Shown piece by piece: positions 16,599-23,442 of a stretch of DNA of 33,388 bases. The stretch is from contig JBBRMF010000023.1 in NCBI GenBank assembly GCA_038230975.1, positions 1-33,388 of the forward strand, written 5' to 3'. Below the pieces are notes generated by a model. It searched no databases and was not told where the DNA came from. It saw only the letters and a list, made by a program, of their open reading frames with translations. Position 1 is the stretch's first letter, and each line of letters starts with the position of its first letter. Made by a program: the position numbers and the translations under genes. This stretch comes from JANXVV01 sp038230975 (GTDB taxonomy: Bacteria; Planctomycetota; Phycisphaerae; Tepidisphaerales; Tepidisphaeraceae).

Positions 16599-16825
16599 TC
16601 GCGTCCGATCCAGTAATCATCGGGCAATAGCGCATCAAAATCCGCCGAAGTTTCCATCGCCCCGACGTGGAGGCCGGCAATTCGCTGTGTAATGGGTCTG
16701 GCGGAAACAAGGCGTGCGCGGACAATGGGCCCATCGGTCAAGGTGACTTCTCCGCCGGCCGAGGCCAACGCAATGGCCTCTTCGAGGCGGGCCGGAAGGT
16801 CGCGCATGTCAATCGTAGTGGTCAT
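16595..16825 (-). CDS. Phd/YefM-like antitoxin, orphaned
   Basis: The 76-residue product starts MTTTIDMRDLPARLEEAIALASAGGEV, the Phd/YefM-like N-terminus of VapB-type antitoxins. This part forms the DNA-binding dimer and autorepresses the operon. The C-terminus DFDALLPDDYWIGRE is the short acidic/aromatic tail that occupies the toxin active site in this group. GGAG precedes the ATG by eight bases. The open frame is intact while its toxin partner, which overlaps it by four bases, has been destroyed by a deletion. It may survive as a neutral relic, as a regulator, or as protection against a related toxin elsewhere in the genome. Confidence 0.8.
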   Translation of the reverse strand: MTTTIDMRDLPARLEEAIALASAGGEVTLTDGPIVRARLVSARPITQRIAGLHVGAMETSADFDALLPDDYWIGRE

Positions 16826-16985
16826 ACGTCGATCTCCACTTTGGATTCTATAACCATTTTCGGCCTATCGCCATAAACCATTCTTGCCCGCGCCTCGTTT
16901 TTTGTAGACAATAGCCATTCCCGCGGTGAAATCGGCAGCTTCGCCGGTACTGCGTTCCATCAGATGTTCTCGGAGAAGAAAGTTC

Positions 16986-18098
16986 ATGGCTGCCAAAATT
17001 CCACTCTCGCGCGTCTATCAAAGCGAGTTAATCGACCGCCGCATTCTTGAAGTGGTCAAGGGTGGCAACTATATCCTCGGCCCGGAATGCAAAGCGTTTG
17101 AAAAGGAATTGGCCGAATACTTCGGCGTGCCGCACGTCGTGTTGAGCAGCTCCTGGACGGCTGCGGTGCATCTGCTGCATATTGCCCAGGGATTGAAGCC
17201 GGGCGATGAAGTGTTGGTGCCCTCGTTAACCGCATTCCCCAGCATCGAGCCGATGATTCATGTCGGGGCGGTACCGGTGTTTTGCGATATTGATGACACC
17301 TACACCATCTGCCCGGAAGACGCAAAGAAACGCATCACAAGCAAGACGGTGGGCATACTCCCGGTGCATCTCTACGGTCGCCCGGCGAATCTCGACGCGT
17401 TTCAAAAGCTCGCGACAGACCACAACTTGTGGATCATCGAAGATTGCGCGCAGTCGCATGGCGCAAAATATCACGGCAAACGCGCCGGCAGCTTTACCGA
17501 GCATGCGGCGTTCAGTTTTTACCCCTCTAAAAATCTCACGGTCTACGGCGACGGTGGGGCGATCGCGACGAAAGATCCGGAGATTGCCCGCAAGGTCACC
17601 ATGCTGCGGAACCACGGTCGCAAGGACAAATATCTGCACGAGAAGGTCGGGTACAATCTGCGTTTCAATGAAATCAACGCAGCCGTCGGGCGCGAGCAAT
17701 TGAAGGTGCTGGATGATTTGAATGCCGGCCGTCGGCGAGCCGCCGAAGGGTATCGCCGTGAATTGCAGGGAGTGCGTGGGATCGTCCTGCCACCGGTGGA
17801 TATCGCCGGCGAAACCGAAACGGTCTATCACATGTTCGTGATTCGTTTGGACAACAACGACATTCGCGAATCACTCGGCAAGCACCTGAAGGATAAGGGC
17901 ATCGAAACCGGTGTCCACTACCCCGTGCCCAATCATCGGCAGCCGGCGATTGAAGAACTGTACGGAACCCGGCCATGCTTGCCCAGGACCGAAGACTATG
18001 TTCGACGTATTTTAAGTTTGCCGATGTTCCCGTCGCTCACCGAAGAAGAAGTGAAAACGGTGGCCGATGGAATCAAGGAATTCTTAACGGGAAAATGA
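16986..18098 (+). CDS. DegT/DnrJ/EryC1/StrS aminotransferase
   Basis: The 370-residue product is a PLP-dependent sugar aminotransferase fold-type I enzyme. The PLP lysine is Lys182 in FSFYPSKNLTVYGDGGA. Asp153 in IIEDCAQSHGA pairs with the pyridine nitrogen, and SSSWTAA (54-60) cups the phosphate. PVHLYGRPA and the C-terminal LSLPMFPSLTEEEV are also family hallmarks. These enzymes aminate NDP-keto-sugars for lipopolysaccharide, exopolysaccharide or modified lipid A. ATG 16986 has GGAGAAG upstream and starts the conserved sequence; a 20-codon extension to 16926 is not supported. It heads a same-strand run with a LAB_N protein, a VTT protein and a GT2 enzyme, though a long palindrome separates it from the next gene. 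Confidence 0.9.
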   Translation: MAAKIPLSRVYQSELIDRRILEVVKGGNYILGPECKAFEKELAEYFGVPHVVLSSSWTAAVHLLHIAQGLKPGDEVLVPSLTAFPSIEPMIHVGAVPVFCDIDDTYTICPEDAKKRITSKTVGILPVHLYGRPANLDAFQKLATDHNLWIIEDCAQSHGAKYHGKRAGSFTEHAAFSFYPSKNLTVYGDGGAIATKDPEIARKVTMLRNHGRKDKYLHEKVGYNLRFNEINAAVGREQLKVLDDLNAGRRRAAEGYRRELQGVRGIVLPPVDIAGETETVYHMFVIRLDNNDIRESLGKHLKDKGIETGVHYPVPNHRQPAIEELYGTRPCLPRTEDYVRRILSLPMFPSLTEEEVKTVADGIKEFLTGK

Positions 18099-18105
18099 AA
18101 ACTTT

Positions 18106-18218
18106 TTGTGGCACGGGCTTCCAGCCCGTGTTAGCAGGCAAGTGCGAAGAAGAACTCTGATTTTATAATTCTATTTAATTGCAAAATCACTAACACGGGC
18201 TGGAAGCCCGTGCCACAA
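18106..18218. repeat. Perfect nested palindrome P2
   Basis: Two 29-base arms (18106-18134 and 18190-18218) are exact reverse complements around a 55-base AT-rich centre. Each arm contains a perfect 19-base hairpin, CACGGGCTTCCAGCCCGTG or its complement. The element begins only 7 bases after the aminotransferase stop and ends 23 bases before the LAB_N start, filling nearly the entire spacer. A strong stem here could terminate or stabilise the upstream transcript. The perfect arm match suggests recent formation or ongoing correction. Confidence 0.95.
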
Positions 18219-18241
18219 CGAGCTTCTTAATCCAGAAACCC

Positions 18242-18637
18242 ATGATGGTAATGATCGTCAACCATTTCACTGGAATGCTCGCTGCTTCCATCGCGCCGGC
18301 CACGTCGGGATCAGAGTGGTGGTGGTTCGTCTTTGGCATGTGTGGGAACGTGATTTTTGGCAGCCGGTTTTTTATCCAGTGGATTCACAGTGAACGCCAC
18401 GGGGAAAGCCGTATTCCCACGATCTTCTGGTGGTTCAGTATTTTTGGCACGCTCGTGCTGTTCACCTATTTTCTGCATCGTCGTGAGTGGGTGGCTATTT
18501 TTGGCAATGGGCCCCAACTGATTCCGTATACCCGCAACCTGATGCTCGTGTATCGTAAAAAACGGAAGGATCGCGAAGCGTTGGCGCGCGGCTTCGAAGT
18601 GGTGAACCCTGTCCCGGCGGATTCGTTAAAAGTCTGA
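18242..18637 (+). CDS. LAB_N (lipid A biosynthesis N-terminal) domain protein
   Basis: The 131-residue membrane protein consists almost entirely of a LAB_N domain (PF07578), originally named for its fusion to lipid A disaccharide synthase. Typical features are FGSRFFIQWIHSERHGESRIPTIFWWFS (about 39-66), the next helix ending FLHRREW, and GPQLIPYTRNLMLVYRKKR (about 89-107). It has three predicted membrane segments. The domain often stands next to or fused with DPM1-type glycosyltransferases and sugar-modifying membrane proteins, as it does here. A role in lipid-linked sugar handling is likely but unproven. Several ATGs near 18242 could serve as the start, and none has a good ribosome site. Confidence 0.85.
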   Translation: MMVMIVNHFTGMLAASIAPATSGSEWWWFVFGMCGNVIFGSRFFIQWIHSERHGESRIPTIFWWFSIFGTLVLFTYFLHRREWVAIFGNGPQLIPYTRNLMLVYRKKRKDREALARGFEVVNPVPADSLKV

Positions 18638-18642
18638 TTCAA

Positions 18643-19368
18643 ATGGAAGCTTCCCCAACGATCACTCCCGCTCGACCCAACGGTGGAAAACGGGCCGCGA
18701 CCTTGGTCGTCGTCATGGTGATCGCGATCGCGGGCGTGTATCTTTCGCCGCTTCGCGACTGGCTTCACAATCAATCCCATATTCGCCAACTCGTTCAATC
18801 GCTTGGCCTCTGGATTTATCCGGCTGGCATCTTCTCGATTGCGGCGCTCGTCTGTTGCGGGATTCCCCGACTTCTTCTCTGCACGCTCGCCGGCATGATG
18901 CTCGGTTTTCGCGGCGGACTATTTCTTGGCGAAGTCGGAACCCTCCTCGGTTATTACACCCTCTTCCTATTCATCCGATGGGGCGGCAGCGACTGGGCTC
19001 TGCACCGCTGGCCAAAACTTCGCAAGTGGTCGCAACTTGTCGAAGGCCAGGGCATCGTCGGTGTGATTCTCCTGCGCCAAATGCCGATCCACGGCACGAT
19101 CACCAACCTCGGCCTCGGTCTTTCCAAAATCAAGCACCGCCATTTCCTGATCGGTACTGCAATCGGCATCATCCCCGAATCCATTCCGGCAACACTCATC
19201 GGCACGGGCCTGGCGAAAGATTCAACGAAGTCCATCGCGATTTATCTGCTCATCGCGGTGGTCTCCTTCGCGGTAATTTTTGCGGCGTGCGGGTATGCCT
19301 TGCGCGTGATGAAGAAGGGAAGCTCCGCCGAGAAATTGCTGGCCGAGCAGGCGGTGCTGACCGAGTGA
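18643..19368 (+). CDS. TVP38/TMEM64 (VTT domain) membrane protein
   Basis: The 241-residue integral membrane protein starts five bases after the LAB_N stop, so the two are co-translated. It has an N-terminal membrane helix (about 20-35), then a VTT/SNARE-associated domain (PF09335) with the expected re-entrant loop GIPRLLLCTLAGMMLGFRGGLFLGEVGTLLGYYTLFLFIRW (described by its ends: GIPRLL to FIRWGG). The second signature follows, LLRQMPIHGTITNLGLGLSKI, matching the usual F.R..P..P....N..-G pattern. VTT/DedA proteins are thought to translocate lipids or undecaprenyl phosphate between membrane leaflets. Next to a LAB_N protein and a GT2 enzyme this suggests recycling or flipping of a lipid-linked sugar carrier, which is an inference. 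Confidence 0.85.
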   Translation: MEASPTITPARPNGGKRAATLVVVMVIAIAGVYLSPLRDWLHNQSHIRQLVQSLGLWIYPAGIFSIAALVCCGIPRLLLCTLAGMMLGFRGGLFLGEVGTLLGYYTLFLFIRWGGSDWALHRWPKLRKWSQLVEGQGIVGVILLRQMPIHGTITNLGLGLSKIKHRHFLIGTAIGIIPESIPATLIGTGLAKDSTKSIAIYLLIAVVSFAVIFAACGYALRVMKKGSSAEKLLAEQAVLTE

Positions 19369-19395
19369 AACGGAGCGCTTCTCACGAAACCTAAT

Positions 19396-19479
19396 CCTGA
19401 GGCGGAAGGCGTAGCCGACGCACGGGGTTCTTTGACGACTCGAAGAACCCGGTGCGTCGGCTGCGCCTTCCGCCTCAGG
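19396..19479. repeat. Palindrome P3
   Basis: Arms of 37 bases (19396-19432 and 19443-19479) form a long stem with two mismatches, one of which is a T-G pair, around a 10-base loop. The stem is GC-rich (CCTGAGGCGGAAGGCG at the base) and is followed by CTTGTTTTTAG, so on the plus strand it has the form of a Rho-independent terminator for the VTT gene. It lies in the 165-base spacer before the GT2 gene. Confidence 0.9.
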
Positions 19480-19533
19480 CTTGTTTTTAGCTCACCTGTT
19501 GAACCTCGGCCGGAAAATCCTATAACGCATTCA

Positions 19534-20319
19534 ATGAATCCAGTTGCATCGCCCGAGCCGCTTCTATCGATCTGCGTTCCCGTCTACAACGAGCGGGAGA
19601 ATATTCCGCTGCTGCATCAGGCGATTGTGGATGTGGTTGAACCGCGCGGGATCGCCACGGAGATTCTTTTGGTCGACGATGCCAGCACGGATGGGTCCTG
19701 GGAAGCGATCGAAGCTGCCGTTCAGAAAGATGCCCGCGTGCGCGGGATCAAGTTCCAGTTTAATTGTGGCGAGACCGCCGCGAGTGATGCGGGCTTGCGG
19801 GCGGCGCGCGGTAAATATGTGATGACAATGGACGCCGACTTGCAGAATGATCCGAAAGATATTCCAGCTTTTTTGGCCGCGCTGGAGACCGGCGTGGATT
19901 GCGTCTGCGGCTCACGCGTTGCCGTGCGAGGCAAGGGCGACAACAAAGTAAAAGTCATCTCCAGCCGAGTCGCCAACTGGGTTCGAAATAAGCTCTCGAA
20001 TGAAAACATCTCCGATGCCGGCTGCACCTATCGCGCCTTCAAACGCGAATGCGTCTCCAAACTCAAACTCTATCGCGGCTTGCATCGATTCATTCCGACG
20101 TTGCTGAAAATGGAGGGTTTCATCGTCACTGAAATCCCCGTCAGCAACAATCCTCGGGTTCACGGCGAAAGCAAATATGGCGTATGGAACCGGCTTTTCA
20201 AGAGCTTTCGTGACTTGCTGGCGATCCGATGGATGAAGAGCCGGATTCTGGGTTATCAGATTGCCACGGAGTTGGGTCGGACGAAAATAACGAATGACGA
20301 AACCCGAATTCACGAATGA
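19534..20319 (+). CDS. GT2 glycosyltransferase, DPM1-like
   Basis: The 261-residue GT-A glycosyltransferase has LSICVPVYNERENI (11-24), VDDASTDGSW with the nucleotide-binding Asp48-Asp49, and the metal-binding DxD at MDADLQND (Asp100 to Asp102). This is the arrangement of polyprenyl-phosphate mannose/glucose synthases. DAGCTYRAFKRE and the basic HGESKYG..NRLFKSFRDLL segment near the C-terminus fit the DPM1/ArnC branch. It ends without the C-terminal membrane helices of ArnC. It would charge a lipid-phosphate carrier with a sugar on the cytoplasmic side. ATG 19534 is used because the upstream frame runs through palindrome P3. The last 10-11 codons and the stop lie inside palindrome P4 and are not family sequence. 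Confidence 0.87.
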   Translation: MNPVASPEPLLSICVPVYNERENIPLLHQAIVDVVEPRGIATEILLVDDASTDGSWEAIEAAVQKDARVRGIKFQFNCGETAASDAGLRAARGKYVMTMDADLQNDPKDIPAFLAALETGVDCVCGSRVAVRGKGDNKVKVISSRVANWVRNKLSNENISDAGCTYRAFKRECVSKLKLYRGLHRFIPTLLKMEGFIVTEIPVSNNPRVHGESKYGVWNRLFKSFRDLLAIRWMKSRILGYQIATELGRTKITNDETRIHE

Positions 20320-20367
20320 AGGATAGAGTCTTTACATTCGTGAATTCGGATTTCGTCATTCATTATT
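20286..20367. repeat. Palindrome P4 overlapping a gene end
   Basis: Arms of 33 bases (20286-20318 and 20335-20367) pair with two mismatches around a 16-base loop. Each arm is built of a short unit repeated every 7-8 bases (CGAATGA, CGAAACC, CGAATTCA, CGAATG). The left arm encodes the final residues and part of the stop codon of the GT2 gene. The right arm ends 4 bases before the purL stop. It fills the entire space between two convergent genes and could act as a terminator for both. Confidence 0.93.
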
Positions 20368-20371
20368 CAAT

Positions 20372-23242
20372 TTACCAGTCCAGCGTCCCGCGCCAGGCCT
20401 TCGTCATCTGAGCGACGGTGACATCAACCACCTGCTCTTTGACGTTGTGAACGCGTAGTTTGGCTTCGGCAACTATTTCGCCGCAGGGTTCAAACGCCAG
20501 TCGGAGTGAGTCGAACAGATCCTTCAGTTCCTCTGTGTGCTTTGGCTGATATTCAATGATGTAGCACCCGGGTGTTTCCCGGAACAACAGTCCTTCATGC
20601 AGCTTCACATCGGCTCCAAGTCCCGAGGCGATGCACATCTCCGCGATGGAGACCAGAGGTCCGCCTTCGCTGACATCATGACAACTCCGTACCCAGCCAC
20701 GCCGAATCGCGTCTGCCATTCGACGATGCACGGCGGCCAACTCGGAAAGATCGGGCTCCGCATCCAACTGTCGCACAAACCCGATTAGATTACCGGCTTG
20801 TTTGAAATCCATCGTGATGCATTGATGCACATCCTCAATCACACCGATCGCACTGATCAGCAGCGTTCGCGGGATGCGAATCACTTCACCGGTCTCGCTG
20901 TTGGTGAACTGGTTGTGCAGGGAATCTTTACCGCTGATGAACGGAATGCCGTAGGCTTTGGCGGCGTCATAGCAGGCCTCGCAGGCGCGGACGAGGGTGC
21001 CCATCGTGATTTCATCATCGACGCTCGGCCAGCAGAAATTATCGAGAATCGCCACGCGCGAAGGATCGGCCCCGACACAGACCACATTGCGAATCGCCTC
21101 GTCGATCGACGCAATGGCCATTTTATAGGGGTCGGCGATGTGCGGAGCCATTCCGCAGCCGATGACGACGCCTTTATTGCTGCCCAGTTTCGGGCGAATC
21201 ACCGAAGCATCACTCGGCCCGATTTGCAGCGGCCCGATGAGCGGCTTGATGACAGACCCACCTTGGACCTCGTGATCATACTGACGAATGATCCAATGCT
21301 TGCTGGCGATGTTCGGATGCGCAAGCAAACCCAGCAATGCCGCTTGCGGTTTAGCACCCCCCTCGCGCCCCAAATGATCCAAAGACTCACGACTCGCCCG
21401 CACAATCGCCTTACGCTTCTGCTTCGGAATCCCATCGTGAACAAACGCCATCGCAATACGCCCGACTTCCGTTCCCCGATAATTCAAAATCAGCTCACGG
21501 CCCGCAGTTCCAAACTCGCCGATAACCGTCGCTTCCACATTCTCATCCGCACAGAGCTTCAAAAGCGCTTCCACTTTCGATCGCGGAACCGCCAGCACCA
21601 TTCGCTCTTGAGCCTCACTGATCCAAATTTCGTCGTATCGCAATCCATCGTATTTCAACGGCACTTGATCGAGATCAACGCGAGCGCCGAGTTCGGCGCC
21701 CATTTCACCGACGGCACTGGAAAGCCCGCCAGCACCGCAATCGGTTACATTGGTGAACAGGTTGAGATCGCGCGCCTGCAGAATCACGTCGGCGGTTTTC
21801 TTTTCGGTAATCGCATTGCCAATCTGCACCGCGTGCGAGAATTCATCGGCATGCGTGTCGGTCAATTCCGCGCTGCTGAAGGTTGCCCCATGAATGCCAT
21901 CGCGCCCGGTGCGACCCCCCATGACGACAATCGCATCGCCCTGCCCCGAGGCTTTATCGATCCTGTTTCTCGGAATAATTCCGACGCAGCCACAAAAGAC
22001 CAGCGGATTACCGAGGTAATTGTTGTCGAAGTAGACGGCTCCGTTGATCGTCGGGATGCCCATGCGGTTGCCATAATCTCGCACGCCCGCGACGACTTGC
22101 TGGAGGATGCGTTTGGGGTGGATGATGCCTTTGGGTAACTTTTCCTCCCCTGAATTTCCCCCTGCGTGCGGGGGGCTAAATAGGGTGGGGGAAGCGACGC
22201 AAAACACATCGGTATTTGCCACAGGCTTCGCGGCAAGACCCGTGCCGAGGATATCGCGGATCACGCCGCCCGCACCGGTGGCGCTGCCGCCGTACGGTTC
22301 GATGGCGCTGGGGTGATTGTGGGTTTCGACTTTGAAGCAGATGGCATCGGTCTCATCGAAAGCGATGACTCCGGCATTGTCGACGAACACGCTCAGGCAG
22401 AATGTTTTGTCGGCTCCGCCATCGGTCAATTCCATCGTGCTTTTAAAGATCGTTTCCTTGATGAGGTTCGAGTACTGCCGTCGCTCAAGAACGGTTCCGT
22501 TGGCGTCTTGCACCTCTACATCGACCGCGCTCTTGAGCGTTTTGTGAACGCAATGTTCGCTCCAGGTCTGGGCGAGTGTTTCAAGTTCGATGTCCGTGGG
22601 TTCTCGTTTTTGCGTGCGGAAGTAATTCTGAATCGTCTGCATTTCCGCCAGCGAAAGAAACAGATGACCTTCCCGGCTGAGCTTCGTCAACTGCTCATCG
22701 GTGAGTTCGCGCAACGCGACATGGCGCAATTGAAATTGCTCAGGGCGGCCTTTGGTAAAGGTCTTGGGGATGAAGCAGTCGAAGTGGACGGACTCGATCA
22801 CTCCATTCGCCAAAACGCGGGCGGCAATGCGCGAAAGCTCTTCGCGGGCGACGGAACCGTCGATGAGAAACGCGCGGCCGGTGCGCACTTCGTTCACTTT
22901 TAAGCCCATGTCGCGCAGAGCCATCTCGGTCGAGTCGGCGACCGGGTCCATGACGCCCGGCTTCAAGTGAATCTCAATGCGGCTCTTCCCCGTATCGGCA
23001 GGAGGCTTAATCACGAGGTCGGCCGATTCGACGATCGGGTCCGCCAACAACTCAACGGCCGCCTTTTGCACCTGAATCGGATCGGCATCCGTATCGATCA
23101 AAAAGACACGGGTCGTCGCGATCGGCCCGACCGTCGTGCCAAATTCCTCAATCTGATGCCGAATGGCCTCCCCCACGGGGTCGACTGCGGCTTTCCCATT
23201 CCGGGCGTCGGGCGTCATGCGTACATCGATGCGGTAAATCAT
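20372..23242 (-). CDS. purL: Phosphoribosylformylglycinamidine synthase, tandem PurS-PurL fusion
   Basis: The enzyme makes FGAM from FGAR, ATP and glutamine-derived ammonia, the fourth step of purine synthesis. The 956-residue product begins with two PurS-like domains (about 2-78 and 87-157; the second has the classic IHLKPGVMDP, then LKVNEVRTGRAFLID). The FGAM synthetase core follows, with TWSEHCVHKT (226-235), VETHNHPSAIEPYGGSATG (305-323), GVRDYGNRMGIPT, NVTDCGAGGLSSAVGEM and SGKDSLHNQ. No glutaminase (PurQ) domain follows, so a separate PurQ is needed. Residues about 351-367 are an insertion relative to the family pattern and coincide with a DNA palindrome. ATG 23242 is used, because the TTG at 23278 only adds 12 unrelated residues. 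Confidence 0.93.
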   Translation of the reverse strand: MIYRIDVRMTPDARNGKAAVDPVGEAIRHQIEEFGTTVGPIATTRVFLIDTDADPIQVQKAAVELLADPIVESADLVIKPPADTGKSRIEIHLKPGVMDPVADSTEMALRDMGLKVNEVRTGRAFLIDGSVAREELSRIAARVLANGVIESVHFDCFIPKTFTKGRPEQFQLRHVALRELTDEQLTKLSREGHLFLSLAEMQTIQNYFRTQKREPTDIELETLAQTWSEHCVHKTLKSAVDVEVQDANGTVLERRQYSNLIKETIFKSTMELTDGGADKTFCLSVFVDNAGVIAFDETDAICFKVETHNHPSAIEPYGGSATGAGGVIRDILGTGLAAKPVANTDVFCVASPTLFSPPHAGGNSGEEKLPKGIIHPKRILQQVVAGVRDYGNRMGIPTINGAVYFDNNYLGNPLVFCGCVGIIPRNRIDKASGQGDAIVVMGGRTGRDGIHGATFSSAELTDTHADEFSHAVQIGNAITEKKTADVILQARDLNLFTNVTDCGAGGLSSAVGEMGAELGARVDLDQVPLKYDGLRYDEIWISEAQERMVLAVPRSKVEALLKLCADENVEATVIGEFGTAGRELILNYRGTEVGRIAMAFVHDGIPKQKRKAIVRASRESLDHLGREGGAKPQAALLGLLAHPNIASKHWIIRQYDHEVQGGSVIKPLIGPLQIGPSDASVIRPKLGSNKGVVIGCGMAPHIADPYKMAIASIDEAIRNVVCVGADPSRVAILDNFCWPSVDDEITMGTLVRACEACYDAAKAYGIPFISGKDSLHNQFTNSETGEVIRIPRTLLISAIGVIEDVHQCITMDFKQAGNLIGFVRQLDAEPDLSELAAVHRRMADAIRRGWVRSCHDVSEGGPLVSIAEMCIASGLGADVKLHEGLLFRETPGCYIIEYQPKHTEELKDLFDSLRLAFEPCGEIVAEAKLRVHNVKEQVVDVTVAQMTKAWRGTLDW
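22142..22193. repeat. Palindromic element inside purL (P7)
   Basis: An imperfect 52-base palindrome lies in the purL reading frame. On the plus strand it runs TTCCTCCCCTGAATTTCCCC, a short centre TGCGTGC, then GGGGGGCTAAATAGGGTGGG. It encodes the residues TLFSPPHAGGNSGE between TDVFCVAS and KLPKGIIHP, where homologues usually pass almost directly from one to the other. Its C/G-run composition is unlike the surrounding coding sequence. It looks like an in-frame insertion of a palindromic repeat. Confidence 0.65.
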
Positions 23243-23372
23243 GGGGGGATTATCGGCGAACTTTACACCACTTGGCAAGGTGTAGCGAGTCTCCGAATTT
23301 TAAGATTGTCAGCTATTTCGAGCACATTGCCATGCGGGGCTGGAGCCCAATCTTCCGGATAATCACCCGTCT

Positions 23373-23390
23373 AAATACATCGATGTATTT
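23373..23390. promoter_or_regulatory. Probable operator palindrome of the hicBA-like operon
   Basis: A perfect 18-base palindrome, AAATACATCGATGTATTT, ends 4 bases before the -35 box of the antitoxin promoter. Its hexamer half-sites ATACAT (23375-23380) and ATGTAT (23383-23388) are joined by a third copy, ATGTAT at 23415-23420, which overlaps the -10 box. The third lies 32 bases from the second, about three helical turns. This suits binding of the MerR-like N-terminal domain of the downstream antitoxin as an autorepressor. Confidence 0.7.
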
Positions 23391-23394
23391 TAGA

Positions 23395-23423
23395 TTGAAA
23401 ATCATACTACCACTATGTATCAT
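23395..23423 (+). promoter_or_regulatory. Sigma-70-type promoter of the MerR-HicB/HicA operon
   Basis: TTGAAA (23395-23400) and TATCAT (23418-23423) each match the sigma-70 consensus at five of six positions and are separated by exactly 17 bases. Transcription would start near 23430. The untranslated leader would then be only about a dozen bases, mostly the AGGAGG ribosome site before ATG 23443. Confidence 0.7.
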
Positions 23424-23442
23424 AAGGCTTCAGGAGGAAGTG

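Noticed and set aside
16552..16734. 60-codon minus-strand frame over the TA locus
   Set aside because: It is out of phase with both the antitoxin and the vapC remnant, which explain the sequence by homology.
20798..22138. 446-codon open frame on the plus strand
   Set aside because: It is antisense to the conserved purL core, has a His/Arg/Asp-rich composition typical of a codon shadow, and has no recognisable domain or ribosome site.
23272..23442. 57-codon N-terminal extension of the MerR-HicB gene
   Set aside because: It would place the promoter, operator and AGGAGG site within coding sequence and adds no conserved residues.
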